Assembly: GCF_947497935.1 (NCBI RefSeq)
Contig: NZ_CANMIO010000001.1
Span: forward strand, 62,001 to 126,000
DNA from: an uncultured Shewanella sp.
GTDB taxonomy: Bacteria; Pseudomonadota; Gammaproteobacteria; Enterobacterales; Shewanellaceae
Reading direction: 5' to 3'
Length of the DNA: 64,000 nucleotides
Under the pieces are notes generated by a model that was given only the letters and a program-made list of their open reading frames with translations, was not told where the DNA came from and searched no databases. The number at the start of each line of letters is the position of its first letter. Position 1 is the first letter of the stretch. Positions 26,513-35,838 of this stretch are shown here, one piece after another. The position numbers and the translations under genes are program-made.

Positions 26513-28018
26513 ATGACTGAACAAACCCAAGACGAGAACAAGTTAATTGCAGAACGTCGTGCAAAACTAGAGCACATCCGTACGAACTGCCCTGCAAACG
26601 GTCACCCGAACAACTTCGATCGAAAACACAAAGCGGCAGACATTCAAGCTGAATTTGGTAACAACACCAAAGAAGAGCTTGAAGGCATGGGCATTGAGCG
26701 TTCAATCGCTGGCCGTGTTATGGCTAAGCGTGGTCCATTTTTGGTTATCCAAGATGTGAGCGGTCGTATCCAGGCTTACGCTGGTAAAGACGTTCAAAAA
26801 GATCTTAAAGAGAAATTCCAAGGTCTAGATATCGGTGACATCATCGGTGTCACAGGTCAGCTACACCTTTCAGGTAAAGGCGACTTATATGTGAACATGG
26901 AAGAGTACCAGTTGCTAACTAAGGCACTGCGTCCACTTCCTGAAAAGTTCCACGGCCTAACTGACCAAGAAACTCGTTACCGTCAGCGTTACGTTGACTT
27001 AATTGTTAACGAAGATTCTCGTGCAGCCTTTATCATGCGTTCTAAAGTGGTTTCGGCTATTCGTAACTTCATGGTGAAGAAAGAGTTCATGGAAGTTGAA
27101 ACCCCTATGATGCACAGCATCCCAGGTGGTGCTTCAGCACGTCCATTCGAGACGCACCACAATGCGCTTGATATCGCTATGTACCTACGTATTGCACCTG
27201 AGCTATACCTTAAGCGTCTAGTGGTTGGTGGTTTTGAGCGCGTATTCGAAATCAACCGTAACTTCCGTAACGAAGGTCTGTCTCCACGTCATAACCCAGA
27301 ATTCACCATGATGGAATTCTATATGGCGTACGCTGACTTCAACGATCTAATGGATCTAACTGAAGAGATGCTAAGCTCTATCGCAACTGAGTTATGTGGT
27401 TCTCCACAGCTTCCATACGGTGAGCATACAGTTGACTTTGGTGGCCCATATGCACGTTTAAGCATGTTGGATGCTATCAAGAAGTACAACCCAGACAACG
27501 CAACAATCCAGTCTATGACTTACGAAGAAGTTAAAGACGTTGAATTTATGCGTGACTTGGCTAAGAGCCTAGGCATGACTGTTGAGAAGTTCTGGACTTG
27601 TGGTCAGTTACTAGAAGAGATCTTCGGTGAAACTGCTGAAACTCAATTGATGCAACCTACTTTCATTACTGGCTACCCAGCGGATATCTCTCCACTAGCA
27701 CGCCGTAACGACGATAACCATTTCATTACTGACCGTTTCGAGTTCTTTATCGGCGGCCGTGAAGTGGCTAACGGTTTCTCTGAGCTTAACGATGCTGAAG
27801 ATCAAGATAGCCGTTTCAAGGCTCAGGTTGATGCTAAAGATGCGGGTGATGACGAAGCGATGTTCTACGACGCTGACTACATCACAGCACTAGAGCACGG
27901 CTTACCGCCAACAGCGGGTCAAGGTATCGGTATCGACCGTTTAGTGATGCTATTCACTAACACGCACACCATTCGTGACGTGATCTTATTCCCAGCGATG
28001 CGCCCACAGGCAAACTAA
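26513..28018 (+). CDS. lysS: Lysyl-tRNA synthetase (class II)
   Basis: This 501-residue protein attaches lysine to tRNA-Lys. The N-terminal OB-fold (about 60-170) includes [20 protein letters not shown]. The catalytic domain has class II motif 2 ([20 protein letters not shown]) and motif 3 ([13 protein letters not shown]). Length equals E. coli LysS (505). AGAGAAGAAG lies before the ATG. It is co-transcribed with prfB, and its codon use is biased as in highly expressed genes. A strong terminator follows. Confidence 0.98.
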   Translation: MTEQTQDENKLIAERRAKLEHIRTNCPANGHPNNFDRKHKAADIQAEFGNNTKEELEGMGIERSIAGRVMAKRGPFLVIQDVSGRIQAYAGKDVQKDLKEKFQGLDIGDIIGVTGQLHLSGKGDLYVNMEEYQLLTKALRPLPEKFHGLTDQETRYRQRYVDLIVNEDSRAAFIMRSKVVSAIRNFMVKKEFMEVETPMMHSIPGGASARPFETHHNALDIAMYLRIAPELYLKRLVVGGFERVFEINRNFRNEGLSPRHNPEFTMMEFYMAYADFNDLMDLTEEMLSSIATELCGSPQLPYGEHTVDFGGPYARLSMLDAIKKYNPDNATIQSMTYEEVKDVEFMRDLAKSLGMTVEKFWTCGQLLEEIFGETAETQLMQPTFITGYPADISPLARRNDDNHFITDRFEFFIGGREVANGFSELNDAEDQDSRFKAQVDAKDAGDDEAMFYDADYITALEHGLPPTAGQGIGIDRLVMLFTNTHTIRDVILFPAMRPQAN

Positions 28019-28051
28019 TCGCGGGAATAATAGGTAATACCTGTTAGAGTT

Positions 28052-28081
28052 TAAAAACCAGCCACTTGGCTGGTTTTTTTA
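28052..28081 (+). terminator. Terminator of prfB-lysS
   Basis: Stem AAACCAGCCA (28055-28064) / TGGCTGGTTT with a short loop, followed by a T run to 28080. Confidence 0.9.
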
Positions 28082-28496
28082 TGTCTGATTAGTATGAATA
28101 CCGATATCTGTGATAGAGAGTGCTGATTAAAGATTAATCTGACAAATTAATTGATGTTCATCAAGTTAATCTAAGTCGATTCCCTGTATTTTGTCGGGTT
28201 GCTAAATCGCAATGCTAAACACAGGTTATTGACGTTGCAGACAATTCTCGTTTGTTCCCCTCTGTTTAGCGCATGGCAAAGTAATCATTTAGGCTAATTA
28301 TTCGCAATTTTATCTTCAGTTGATTTTTGGTAGTTTTATCTAGGGCTATTCTTTATTTTTTTGGGCTTAAATACTAAAGTTAAGCCTGATTTTGACGCTT
28401 TTAATTGTAAAGTATTTTTACACTCTATCGTCATAGGGACTTAGGTAAAGAACAGACTGCTTTGAATCATCATGGAAAGATTAATAGGACATAGAG
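28082..28496. other. Intergenic region before the PAS-GGDEF-EAL gene
   Basis: A 415-base AT-rich gap with no supported gene. No long inverted repeat was noticed. AGGA (28486-28489) serves the next gene. Confidence 0.5.
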
Positions 28497-31040
28497 TTGA
28501 TTAATATCACAATAACGCAAGCACAACTGGGTGAATGGCAGCAATCTATCGATTTGCTGGCACGAATAGCCCAGTGCGGGGCCGCGTTATTACAGGTAGA
28601 TCAAGACGATAAGTTTGTCCCTCTATGCTATGCCAATATTAACCTTGAGCAGCTAGGTAAACTGCAGCTAACTCGAGAGCAGGTCTACCGCTGCTCAGAA
28701 ACTCTAGGGTCAGAATCCATAGAGCAAGCAATGTCATGTGAAACCTTAGTTTCACTCGATACCTCAATCCAGTGCTTACTACCGATTAACTGGCCTGCAG
28801 GAGCTTTATTTGGCTATATCTGTATTAGTCCACTCTCTGAGGTCTTAGCTGAACCCTCTAATTCCTCTCAAGCTAAACAGGCTGAGACTCGTCGATTATT
28901 GAAGTTATGTGCCGACAGCATAGAGCTGGGGTTGGCCGAGATCTATCGCCAGTTTAAACGTGAAGAGAATAGTGCTCGCGATGTTAACCACTTGGCCACT
29001 CCGGTGAGTTTGCAGGCCTTTATCGATTGTATGAAAGAGCATGTTTGGATGAAAAATGCATCCGGACGCTACATCCTAGTTAATCATAGTGTAGAGCTTG
29101 CATGGAATCGTCCTCGAGAGCAGATCTTAAACCTCACCGATGAGGATCTATTTGAGGATCGTTTAGCTAAGCATTTTGTTGCCAGTGACATTGAATCCAT
29201 TCGCAAAGGTGTTGAGGTCTCAACTGGTGCATGTGAGGGCTTAGACATTGGTGATGTTGAGTCTTGGCTGGAAACCACTAAGATGCCGGTTATTAATGAT
29301 GATGGTGAGTTAGCTGGGATCATCGGTATTTCACGCAATATCACTTCCCATAAAGCGGCAAAAGACCAACTTGAACTCGCTTCCCGTGTATTTGAAAACT
29401 CGGCTGAAGGGGTAATTATTACTGATGTCGATGGAACGATTGTCAATGCTCATGGTGCCTTTGGTAAGATAACAGGTTACAGCAAAGAGGAATTGTTAGG
29501 GCAAAACCCGCGTGTACTTAACTCTGGACGTCATGAGAAAGCCTTTTTTACCAAAATGTGGGGGGATTTACTCAGTAATGGTAAGTGGCATGGTGAGATC
29601 TGGAATCGTCGTAAGAGTGGCGCTATCTTTCCGCAGCTACTCAATATCAGCGCCGTTTATGATGAAGAGCATCAGATCCGTTATTTTGTGGCGGTGTTTA
29701 ATGATATTTCGGCGCAAAAACAAAGTGAAGCTGAACTGGCTAAAATTGCATTTCATGATCCGCTCACTAAGTTGCCTAACCGTATGGCACTGAGTAAAGG
29801 GTTAGAGCAGGAGCTAAAGCAGGCTAAGCACAATAATAAACGCCTTGGCTTAGTGTATATCGATGTCGATCTATTTAAGCAGGTCAATGAAAGCTACGGT
29901 CACCCCATAGGTGATGAGGTCTTGTTAGAGCTTAGCCATCGTTTTAGGCAAGGATTAGGAGATTTAGCCACCTATGCTCGACTCGGCAGTGATGAGTTTG
30001 CGGTTATTCTGCCTAATATTGATAGTAATGATGCCTTATTATTGCGGATTAATAATTTGCGCAAGGTGTTCGATCAGCCGTTTATACTCGGTGAGTATGG
30101 TCAAGCGCGGCTCACTGCGAGTATGGGAATAGCAATCTATCCTGATGATGCTCAAGACTCTAGTGGATTACTGGTTAATGCCGAAGTGGCGATGCACCGA
30201 GCCAAACAAGATGGTCGCAATAATTACGCCTTCTATACCGAGTCGTTAACTCAGGAATCGGTGGAGAAACTTAAATTACAGAGTGCGCTGCATGACGCAT
30301 TAGAGTTAGAGACTTTCCATCTGGTCTATCAGCCAAAGATTAGCTTTAGTACGGGTGAGGTTATTGGCTTTGAAGCATTAATGCGTTGGGACGACCCTGT
30401 ATTTGGCAATGTTTCTCCGGCTATCTTTATTCCGCTGGCCGAAAAGATTGGATTAATTCAAGATATTGGTCGCTGGGTGTTAAAACGTGCCTGCGAGCAG
30501 GGACAGCGCTGGCATCAGCAAGGTGTAAGCTTTGGTCGAATTGCGGTCAATGTCGCCGGACAGCAAATTCAGCGCAGCAGTTTTGTCGATGAAGTAGCCG
30601 AGACCCTTAAAGAAACGGGTCTGCCTGCGACGAGTTTAGAGCTCGAGGTGACAGAAAGCTGCATGATGTCAGATCCTGAGCTTGTGAGCCAAGATCTCGC
30701 CAAACTGGGTGAGATGGGGGTTAAGCTATCGATTGATGATTTTGGCACTGGCTACTCGTCATTGAGTTATCTTAAAAAGCTGCCTATTCATAAGCTTAAA
30801 ATCGATCAGTCTTTCGTTGCGGGATTACCTTTTGATACTCACAACACCGCGATTGCGAAGGCGATTATTGCAATGGGACATGCCTTGAACCTAAAGGTGG
30901 TTGCTGAAGGGGTGGAAACCCAGGAGCAAGCGGACTTCTTAAAAGAGAGCTTGTGCGACCATGCTCAGGGGTATTTCTATAGTAAACCTAAGCGAGTCGA
31001 AGAGCTTTCGGCATTCTTAATCGCCGACACTTCGAGTTAA
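28497..31040 (+). CDS. PAS-GGDEF-EAL protein, probably a cyclic-di-GMP phosphodiesterase
   Basis: 847 residues from a TTG start (AGGA 8 bases upstream). An N-terminal GAF-like region (about 1-165) is followed by two PAS domains (about 180-290 and 298-415; the second has VFENSAEGVIITDVDG and RKSGAIFPQ), a GGDEF domain (about 420-580) and an EAL domain (about 595-840). The GGDEF motif reads RLGSDEF, with Ser for the second Gly and no I-site, so cyclase activity is doubtful. EAL residues look intact: GFEALMRW, EVTESCMM, DDFGTGYSSLSYLKKL and EGVETQEQ. No membrane helix is seen, so it is a cytoplasmic sensor. It ends 17 bases from the convergent rluE. Confidence 0.92.
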   Translation: MINITITQAQLGEWQQSIDLLARIAQCGAALLQVDQDDKFVPLCYANINLEQLGKLQLTREQVYRCSETLGSESIEQAMSCETLVSLDTSIQCLLPINWPAGALFGYICISPLSEVLAEPSNSSQAKQAETRRLLKLCADSIELGLAEIYRQFKREENSARDVNHLATPVSLQAFIDCMKEHVWMKNASGRYILVNHSVELAWNRPREQILNLTDEDLFEDRLAKHFVASDIESIRKGVEVSTGACEGLDIGDVESWLETTKMPVINDDGELAGIIGISRNITSHKAAKDQLELASRVFENSAEGVIITDVDGTIVNAHGAFGKITGYSKEELLGQNPRVLNSGRHEKAFFTKMWGDLLSNGKWHGEIWNRRKSGAIFPQLLNISAVYDEEHQIRYFVAVFNDISAQKQSEAELAKIAFHDPLTKLPNRMALSKGLEQELKQAKHNNKRLGLVYIDVDLFKQVNESYGHPIGDEVLLELSHRFRQGLGDLATYARLGSDEFAVILPNIDSNDALLLRINNLRKVFDQPFILGEYGQARLTASMGIAIYPDDAQDSSGLLVNAEVAMHRAKQDGRNNYAFYTESLTQESVEKLKLQSALHDALELETFHLVYQPKISFSTGEVIGFEALMRWDDPVFGNVSPAIFIPLAEKIGLIQDIGRWVLKRACEQGQRWHQQGVSFGRIAVNVAGQQIQRSSFVDEVAETLKETGLPATSLELEVTESCMMSDPELVSQDLAKLGEMGVKLSIDDFGTGYSSLSYLKKLPIHKLKIDQSFVAGLPFDTHNTAIAKAIIAMGHALNLKVVAEGVETQEQADFLKESLCDHAQGYFYSKPKRVEELSAFLIADTSS

Positions 31041-31057
31041 TGTTTGAGTAGAATCGT

Positions 31058-31708
31058 CTATGACTCGAGGTTTACTGCTGCATCTATGCTAAAACCAGAA
31101 ACGGGGCTTACCTCACCGGGCTGCATCTGATTGAGATGAATGGCACCAATTCTGACTCTTACCAATCTTAATGTCGGCAGGCCAACGGCGGCGGTCATCT
31201 TCCTTATTTGACGGTTTTTGCCTTCACTGATGGTGATGGAAAGCCAGCTCGTCGGCCCATGACGCGCATCGCGTACTTTTCTGCCTCTATCGGGAAGATT
31301 CGGCGCGGGTACTAGCTGACTGACTTGGCAGGGTAAGGTTTGATATTTAGCGCCACTTATTCCAATTTCAACTCCTTGTTGTAGCAGGGCTATCTGTTCC
31401 TGCTTTGCCTCTCCATCCACTTGGACATAGTATTCCTTTTCCACCGTTTTACTGCGGATAAGGTGGCTCTGCATGCCATCGGTTGTCAGTAGCAATAAGC
31501 CTTCAGAATCATGGTCAAGGCGGCCAATCGCCATGGTTTTTTCGGGGAAGTCATAGAGCTCACCGAGTAATGGCTTACTCTTACGTGTTTCAGGCACGAA
31601 TTGACTTAAGAAACCATAGGGTTTGTAGATCAAAAAATGTTGATGCGCATGCTCGGAAGGGTTATCGACAACAGACATAGTAAAGACTCGAAATAATGGA
31701 GCTGGCAT
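31058..31708 (-). CDS. rluE: RluE-type 23S rRNA pseudouridine synthase (RsuA family)
   Basis: This 216-residue protein has the RsuA/RluB/E/F catalytic motif AIGRLDHDSEGLLLLTTDG with the nucleophilic Asp. NKQ-type features include FLIYKPYGFLSQF and GKNRQIRKMTAAVGLPTLRLVRVRIG. No S4 domain is present at the N-terminus, as in RluE, which modifies U2457 of 23S rRNA. The start is uncertain: ATG 31708 has a weak AGG, and ATG 31678 has none. RluE is the best fit, although RluB/RluF cannot be fully excluded. Confidence 0.85.
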   Translation of the reverse strand: MPAPLFRVFTMSVVDNPSEHAHQHFLIYKPYGFLSQFVPETRKSKPLLGELYDFPEKTMAIGRLDHDSEGLLLLTTDGMQSHLIRSKTVEKEYYVQVDGEAKQEQIALLQQGVEIGISGAKYQTLPCQVSQLVPAPNLPDRGRKVRDARHGPTSWLSITISEGKNRQIRKMTAAVGLPTLRLVRVRIGAIHLNQMQPGEVSPVSGFSIDAAVNLES

Positions 31709-31866
31709 TATAGCCTAATCAGGAGCTTAGCTTAACAGGCAGGCCATGGCGTAACCTGCTTAAATAATAGCTAATGACAGCGTTGTCATTTAAGGTTATA
31801 GTAATGTTACATAGTTAGCGATGGGTCAGCTTGCTAACGACTAAGAACACATATTGGATCTAGTTT

Positions 31867-32658
31867 ATGCAAATCGTAATATTAAAAGACAGTGCGGCAG
31901 TTGCTGAATATGGCGCAAATATTTTTATTAAGCAGCTGCAGAAAAAGGCTGATTCGGTATTAGGCTTAGCAACAGGCTCGACACCGGTATCGCTATACCA
32001 AGGTTTGATAGCGGCTAATAAGGCAAAACAAATATCTTTTGCTGGGGTAAAAACCTTCAACCTAGATGAATATTTAGGGTTGGAAGGCACGCATCCACAG
32101 AGCTACCGTTACTTTATGAATGAGCAGCTTTTCGATCATATCGATATCGATAAGTCGCAAACATTTGTGCCTCCGGGCGATGTCGCTAATCCGATTGAAG
32201 CTTGTCAGGGTTATGAAGCGCAGATTGCCGCGGCTGGCGGCATCGATATTCAATTGCTGGGTATCGGCCGAAATGGTCATATCGGCTTTAATGAGCCCTC
32301 GTCTGGCTTGATGTCGCGTACTCGAGTTAAGACTCTGACCAAGGCGACCATTGACGATAATGCTCGCTTTTTCAAAGAGGGCGAGTATCAGCCACATCTA
32401 TCGATAACCATGGGGATTGGCACTATCTTAGATGCCAAGAAAGTCGTGTTACTGGCAACCGGTGAGAATAAGGCCGATGCCATTCTTGCTATGGTTGAAG
32501 GTGCATTAACCGCGGCTTGCCCCGCTTCAGCGCTACAGTTACACCAAGATGCGGTGTTGGTGATTGATGAGGCGGCGGCTTTTAAACTGACAGATAAAGA
32601 TTTCTATAAGCATATCGAAGCCGAGAATCAGAAACTAATGGCGAGACTGGGCCTTTAA
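31867..32658 (+). CDS. nagB: Glucosamine-6-phosphate deaminase NagB
   Basis: This 263-residue protein converts glucosamine-6-phosphate to fructose-6-phosphate and ammonia. Signatures are [14 protein letters not shown] (phosphate binding), [10 protein letters not shown] (general base Asp) and [17 protein letters not shown] (catalytic His region). Length is near E. coli NagB (266). nagA, nagC and transporter genes are not adjacent; it forms a single-gene unit ending in a terminator. Confidence 0.95.
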   Translation: MQIVILKDSAAVAEYGANIFIKQLQKKADSVLGLATGSTPVSLYQGLIAANKAKQISFAGVKTFNLDEYLGLEGTHPQSYRYFMNEQLFDHIDIDKSQTFVPPGDVANPIEACQGYEAQIAAAGGIDIQLLGIGRNGHIGFNEPSSGLMSRTRVKTLTKATIDDNARFFKEGEYQPHLSITMGIGTILDAKKVVLLATGENKADAILAMVEGALTAACPASALQLHQDAVLVIDEAAAFKLTDKDFYKHIEAENQKLMARLGL

Positions 32659-32692
32659 TTTGGCGTTAATAGCGTATTCAACAATACTCACA

Positions 32693-32722
32693 CAAGGGAC
32701 AAGCATGGCTTGTCCTTTTTTG
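32693..32722 (+). terminator. Terminator of nagB
   Basis: GGACAAGC (32697-32704) pairs with GCTTGTCC (32708-32715), followed by TTTTTTG. Confidence 0.88.
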
Positions 32723-32876
32723 TATCTCTTATTTAGACGGGTTTATCTATCCCCATAACGGCATGGGGTAGCGGGCTAGATTTGTCACTCTATTCATTTA
32801 TTGCTTATTCTTAATTTACCTTGCATCTCGGTGGAACTGCTCTGCGGTGCTCATTGCTTAATAAGAGTAAATGATT

Positions 32877-33413
32877 ATGTTTAAGAAATTCCTGTTGCTG
32901 CTCCTTGTGATTATTGCATTGCCTTTCATTGTTGCCTTGTTTGTCGATAAGAATTACTCGGTGGCGACTCAAATCACCATAGATAAACCCGTCGCAGAGG
33001 TATTCGATTACGTCAGATATTTAAAAAACCAAGATAACTATAGTGTGTGGGCACAGATGGATCCGAATATGCAAAAAAGCTATCGTGGTATAGATGGCAT
33101 GACAGGTTTTACTGCTAGCTGGTCGAGTGACAAAGAAGAGGTTGGAGTCGGAGAGCAAGAGATCATTCGAATCGATGAAGGCAAACGCATCGACTATGAA
33201 CTTCGCTTTTATAAGCCATTTGAATCTACCGATTTTGCCTATATTGAAACAGAGGCGATTTCGGATAATCAGACACGAGTGACCTGGGGTTTTGGCGGGC
33301 ATTTAGATTACCCGATGAATTTAATGTTCCTGTTTATCGATTTTGAGGGCATGATTACTAGTGACTTAAGCCAAGGTTTGCAGCAGCTAAAGACGGTAGT
33401 AGAAGCTCAGTAG
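32877..33413 (+). CDS. SRPBCC family (polyketide cyclase-like) membrane-anchored protein
   Basis: About 178 residues; the reading frame also allows an ATG six bases earlier. One N-terminal membrane helix (FLLLLLVIIALPFIVALF) is followed by a START/SRPBCC-like lipid-binding fold: SVATQITIDKPVAEVFDYVRYLKNQ at the start, and the later TRVTWGFGG strand with the C-terminal helix DLSQGLQQLKTVV. Such proteins bind hydrophobic ligands, but none can be named. Its stop codon lies inside a short tandem repeat. Confidence 0.8.
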   Translation: MFKKFLLLLLVIIALPFIVALFVDKNYSVATQITIDKPVAEVFDYVRYLKNQDNYSVWAQMDPNMQKSYRGIDGMTGFTASWSSDKEEVGVGEQEIIRIDEGKRIDYELRFYKPFESTDFAYIETEAISDNQTRVTWGFGGHLDYPMNLMFLFIDFEGMITSDLSQGLQQLKTVVEAQ

Positions 33414-33465
33414 AAATAGGCTCAGTAGAGTTAGCTCAGTAGTCAGTAGAATTAACTCAGAAGTT
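33405..33465. repeat. 15-bp tandem repeat overlapping a stop codon
   Basis: Unit GCTCAGTAGAAATAG (33405-33419) is followed by GCTCAGTAGAGTTAG (33420-33434) and two decayed units to about 33465. The SRPBCC gene's TAG stop (33411-33413) is in the first unit. Confidence 0.75.
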
Positions 33466-33528
33466 TGCACGATTGCTACCGCAATTAAATGATTGAAAAC
33501 AATAATTAAAATGAGTTGAAGGTAAAAC

Positions 33529-34200
33529 ATGACTGAAGCACATCACCCTCTTAATGACTTTATCGAATACCCCCAAGCCGAGATGCTCGAGCGTGCCGAT
33601 GCAAACTATAAACAGGTGCAGCGACGCCATTCTATCCGCAAGTTCTCTGACCGAGCGGTTCCTAAAGAGATCATCGAAAAGTGTATTCTTGCAGCGGGCA
33701 CCGCGCCTAATGGTGCCAACCATCAGCCTTGGCATTTTGTCGCTATTAATAGCCCTGAGATAAAGGCGCAAATTCGTCATGAGGCCGAGGCTCTTGAGCA
33801 GGCTTTTTACGCCGGACGTGCAGGGGAAGAGTGGTTAGATGCGCTAAAACCCTTAGGCACCAATGCCGATAAACCCTATCTTGAACATGCACCTTGGTTA
33901 ATTGCCATTTTTAGTAAAAAACGCACGGAGGAAGAGGGCGAGCAAAAGACTAATTACTATGTGCATGAGTCGGTGGGGATCGCCACCGGATTTTTAATTC
34001 AGGCGCTGCATAATGCGGGTCTTGGCACCTTGACCCATACGCCAAAACCTATGTCATTTTTAAGCAAGGTGTGCGGCCGAGATAATGCCAATGAACGGCC
34101 GTACATGTTGATTATTGCGGGGTACCCAGGTGACGACGCCACAGTGCCTGAGCATGCTCTGCAGAAAAAGCCGCTTGCTGAGATCTGTGATTTTATTTAA
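33529..34200 (+). CDS. Nitroreductase-family flavoprotein
   Basis: This 223-residue FMN-dependent protein opens with the family motif RRHSIRKFSDRAVP and then AAGTAPNGANHQPWHFVA, which binds FMN. SVGIATGFLIQALHNAGLGTLTHTPKPM carries the second FMN region. The arrangement with a YPGDDA near the end resembles the subgroup containing iodotyrosine deiodinase-like and BluB-like proteins, but substrate choice is unknown. GAAGG lies before the ATG. It is followed by a bidirectional terminator shared with hmp. Confidence 0.87.
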   Translation: MTEAHHPLNDFIEYPQAEMLERADANYKQVQRRHSIRKFSDRAVPKEIIEKCILAAGTAPNGANHQPWHFVAINSPEIKAQIRHEAEALEQAFYAGRAGEEWLDALKPLGTNADKPYLEHAPWLIAIFSKKRTEEEGEQKTNYYVHESVGIATGFLIQALHNAGLGTLTHTPKPMSFLSKVCGRDNANERPYMLIIAGYPGDDATVPEHALQKKPLAEICDFI

Positions 34201-34242
34201 GCACTTTACCTAAAAAATGGTTTTGAACTTCTTCAGCCAGCA

Positions 34243-34280
34243 ATAAAAAAATGGACGCCAAACGACGTCCATTTATTAAT
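34243..34280. terminator. Bidirectional terminator between nitroreductase gene and hmp
   Basis: AAATGGACG (34249-34257) / CGTCCATTT with a short loop, an A run on the left and TTATTAATTT on the right. Confidence 0.88.
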
Positions 34281-34309
34281 TTGGGCTAAACCTACTCGCT
34301 CGTGGCTGA

Positions 34310-35512
34310 TTATAGATCTGCGTGTGGGCCAAACACTTCATAATGAATGCGGTTCTGACTCACTCCAAGCTCAAGCAGTTGCTGCTTGGCAAACTGCATA
34401 AAGGCAATTGGGCCACAAAGGTAGTAATCACCATAATCAAGCGGCAGTGACTCTTTGAGTGCTGCAAGATTCATAAAGCCCTGATGGATATTACTTTCAG
34501 ATGTAACATCGTTGGCTTTGGCAATATCGCGATACCAGGTGTGATGTTGCAGGTTAAGGCGTTGACTCAGTGTCTCCACTCGCTGGTTAAATGAGTGCTG
34601 CTCAACACTTTCGCAGGCGTGCAGGTAGAACACGGGGTTAGCAAATGACTTCGACGCCAGCATCTCAAGCATTGACTGCATAGGCGTTACGCCTACGCCT
34701 GCCGAGATTAGCACAACAGGTGCTTCGCGCTCCTCATAGTGGAAATCGCCAGCAGGAGGGTAAACATCAATGCTATCACCTATCTGAACATGGTCATGCA
34801 AGTAGTTAGACACTACGCCAGGGATAGCGGCCGCTTCTCTTTTCACTGAAATGCGATACTGCTTACCATTAGGCTTATCAGATAGTGAGTATTGGCGCAT
34901 CTCTTGGTATTCATGGTTACTTGGTGCCACGCTCACACCAAGGTATTGGCCTGCTTCAAAGTCAATAACGGCGTTACCATCTTTTGGAGCAAGCACAAAG
35001 CTAGTCACTAGCTCAGACTCTTTATTTTTTTCAATAACAGTGAAGGCTCTTGCGCCCTTCCAACCGCCAGCTTGGCTCTCACTTCTATGATAAAGGGTGG
35101 CTTCTCGGTCGATGAAAATGCCAGCTAACACACCATAGGCGGCGCCCCAAGCTTCTTCTACATCAGGAGTGAAGGCATCGGGAGCTAATTCGCGCAGCGT
35201 CTCTAAAAGATGATGGCCAACAATAGGGTAATGCTCTGGCTGAATATTAAAGCTGGTGTGCTTATGGGCGATGCGTTCTACTGCACCACTTAATGCGCCT
35301 AAGTTGTCGATATTTTTGGCATAAGCAGCGACAGCGTTAAATAGGGCCGCTGGTTGACCACCTGTGTGCTGGTGACTCATGTTGAAGATATCTTTAAGCT
35401 CTGGATTGTGAGCAAACATGCGCTTATAAAAGTGTTCAGTAATTGCAGTGCCTGCTGACTCTAATAATGGAATGGTGCTTTTTACAATGCTGATATGTTT
35501 TTCAGATAACAT
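34310..35512 (-). CDS. hmp: Flavohemoprotein Hmp, nitric oxide dioxygenase
   Basis: This 400-residue protein turns NO and O2 into nitrate. The globin domain (1-~145) has the proximal-His region ERIAHKHTSFNIQPEHYP. The reductase part has an FAD-binding strand RQYSLSDKPNGKQYRISVK and an NAD(P)H motif ISAGVGVTPMQSMLEML, and ends YEVFGPHADL. Length matches E. coli Hmp (396). It is divergent from norR, with a sigma-54-type promoter and NorR-like boxes between, so it is probably switched on by NO through NorR rather than NsrR. Confidence 0.97.
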   Translation of the reverse strand: MLSEKHISIVKSTIPLLESAGTAITEHFYKRMFAHNPELKDIFNMSHQHTGGQPAALFNAVAAYAKNIDNLGALSGAVERIAHKHTSFNIQPEHYPIVGHHLLETLRELAPDAFTPDVEEAWGAAYGVLAGIFIDREATLYHRSESQAGGWKGARAFTVIEKNKESELVTSFVLAPKDGNAVIDFEAGQYLGVSVAPSNHEYQEMRQYSLSDKPNGKQYRISVKREAAAIPGVVSNYLHDHVQIGDSIDVYPPAGDFHYEEREAPVVLISAGVGVTPMQSMLEMLASKSFANPVFYLHACESVEQHSFNQRVETLSQRLNLQHHTWYRDIAKANDVTSESNIHQGFMNLAALKESLPLDYGDYYLCGPIAFMQFAKQQLLELGVSQNRIHYEVFGPHADL

Positions 35513-35654
35513 CTTACTATCCTTAATAAAAATCGATACGAGTCTAGACTTAACGAGTTCAGAATAAATGAAGCTAGACTCACTACCCTAAGTGAATGAC
35601 GTTGTCGTTTGTAGTCTATTTATTGGTAACAATACTTATAGATATATACATATA

Positions 35655-35669
35655 GCGATTTACGTGCCA
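35655..35669 (-). promoter_or_regulatory. Sigma-54 (-24/-12) promoter of hmp
   Basis: On the minus strand it reads TGGCACGTAAATCGC. The -24 element TGGCAC is perfect, and the -12 GC lies at the exact spacing (10 bases between GG and GC). Only the second T of the TTGC element is changed. Confidence 0.75.
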
Positions 35670-35695
35670 ACTTTTACATCCCTGTATATTAGAGG

Positions 35696-35758
35696 GTTTT
35701 GGCGACGAAAATCTATTTCTGTAGTCAATTAGACTCCAAGTTCTGTAGTCTAATTGAC
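35696..35758. promoter_or_regulatory. NorR-like enhancer boxes (three GT-N7-AC sites)
   Basis: GTTTTGGCGAC (35696-35706), GTCAATTAGAC (35724-35734) and GTCTAATTGAC (35748-35758). The last two are exact reverse complements over 13 bases (AGTCAATTAGACT). Centres are 28 and 24 bp apart, upstream of the sigma-54 promoter, as expected for NorR, which needs three sites at norVW in E. coli. The first is the weakest match. Confidence 0.7.
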
Positions 35759-35838
35759 TCTAAGGAGCGTTTTTTGTTGCTTTGAGCGCGCCGTGATATG
35801 GTAGCTAACATCGATTATTTATTAGGTTGATATTGTTT

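Larger units (their letters stand above)
35513..35838. promoter_or_regulatory. hmp-norR divergent control region
   Basis: A 326-base gap holding a sigma-54 promoter facing hmp (35655-35669) and three GT-N7-AC boxes (35696-35706, 35724-35734, 35748-35758). The hmp leader would be about 130 nt. No gene is present. Confidence 0.75.
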
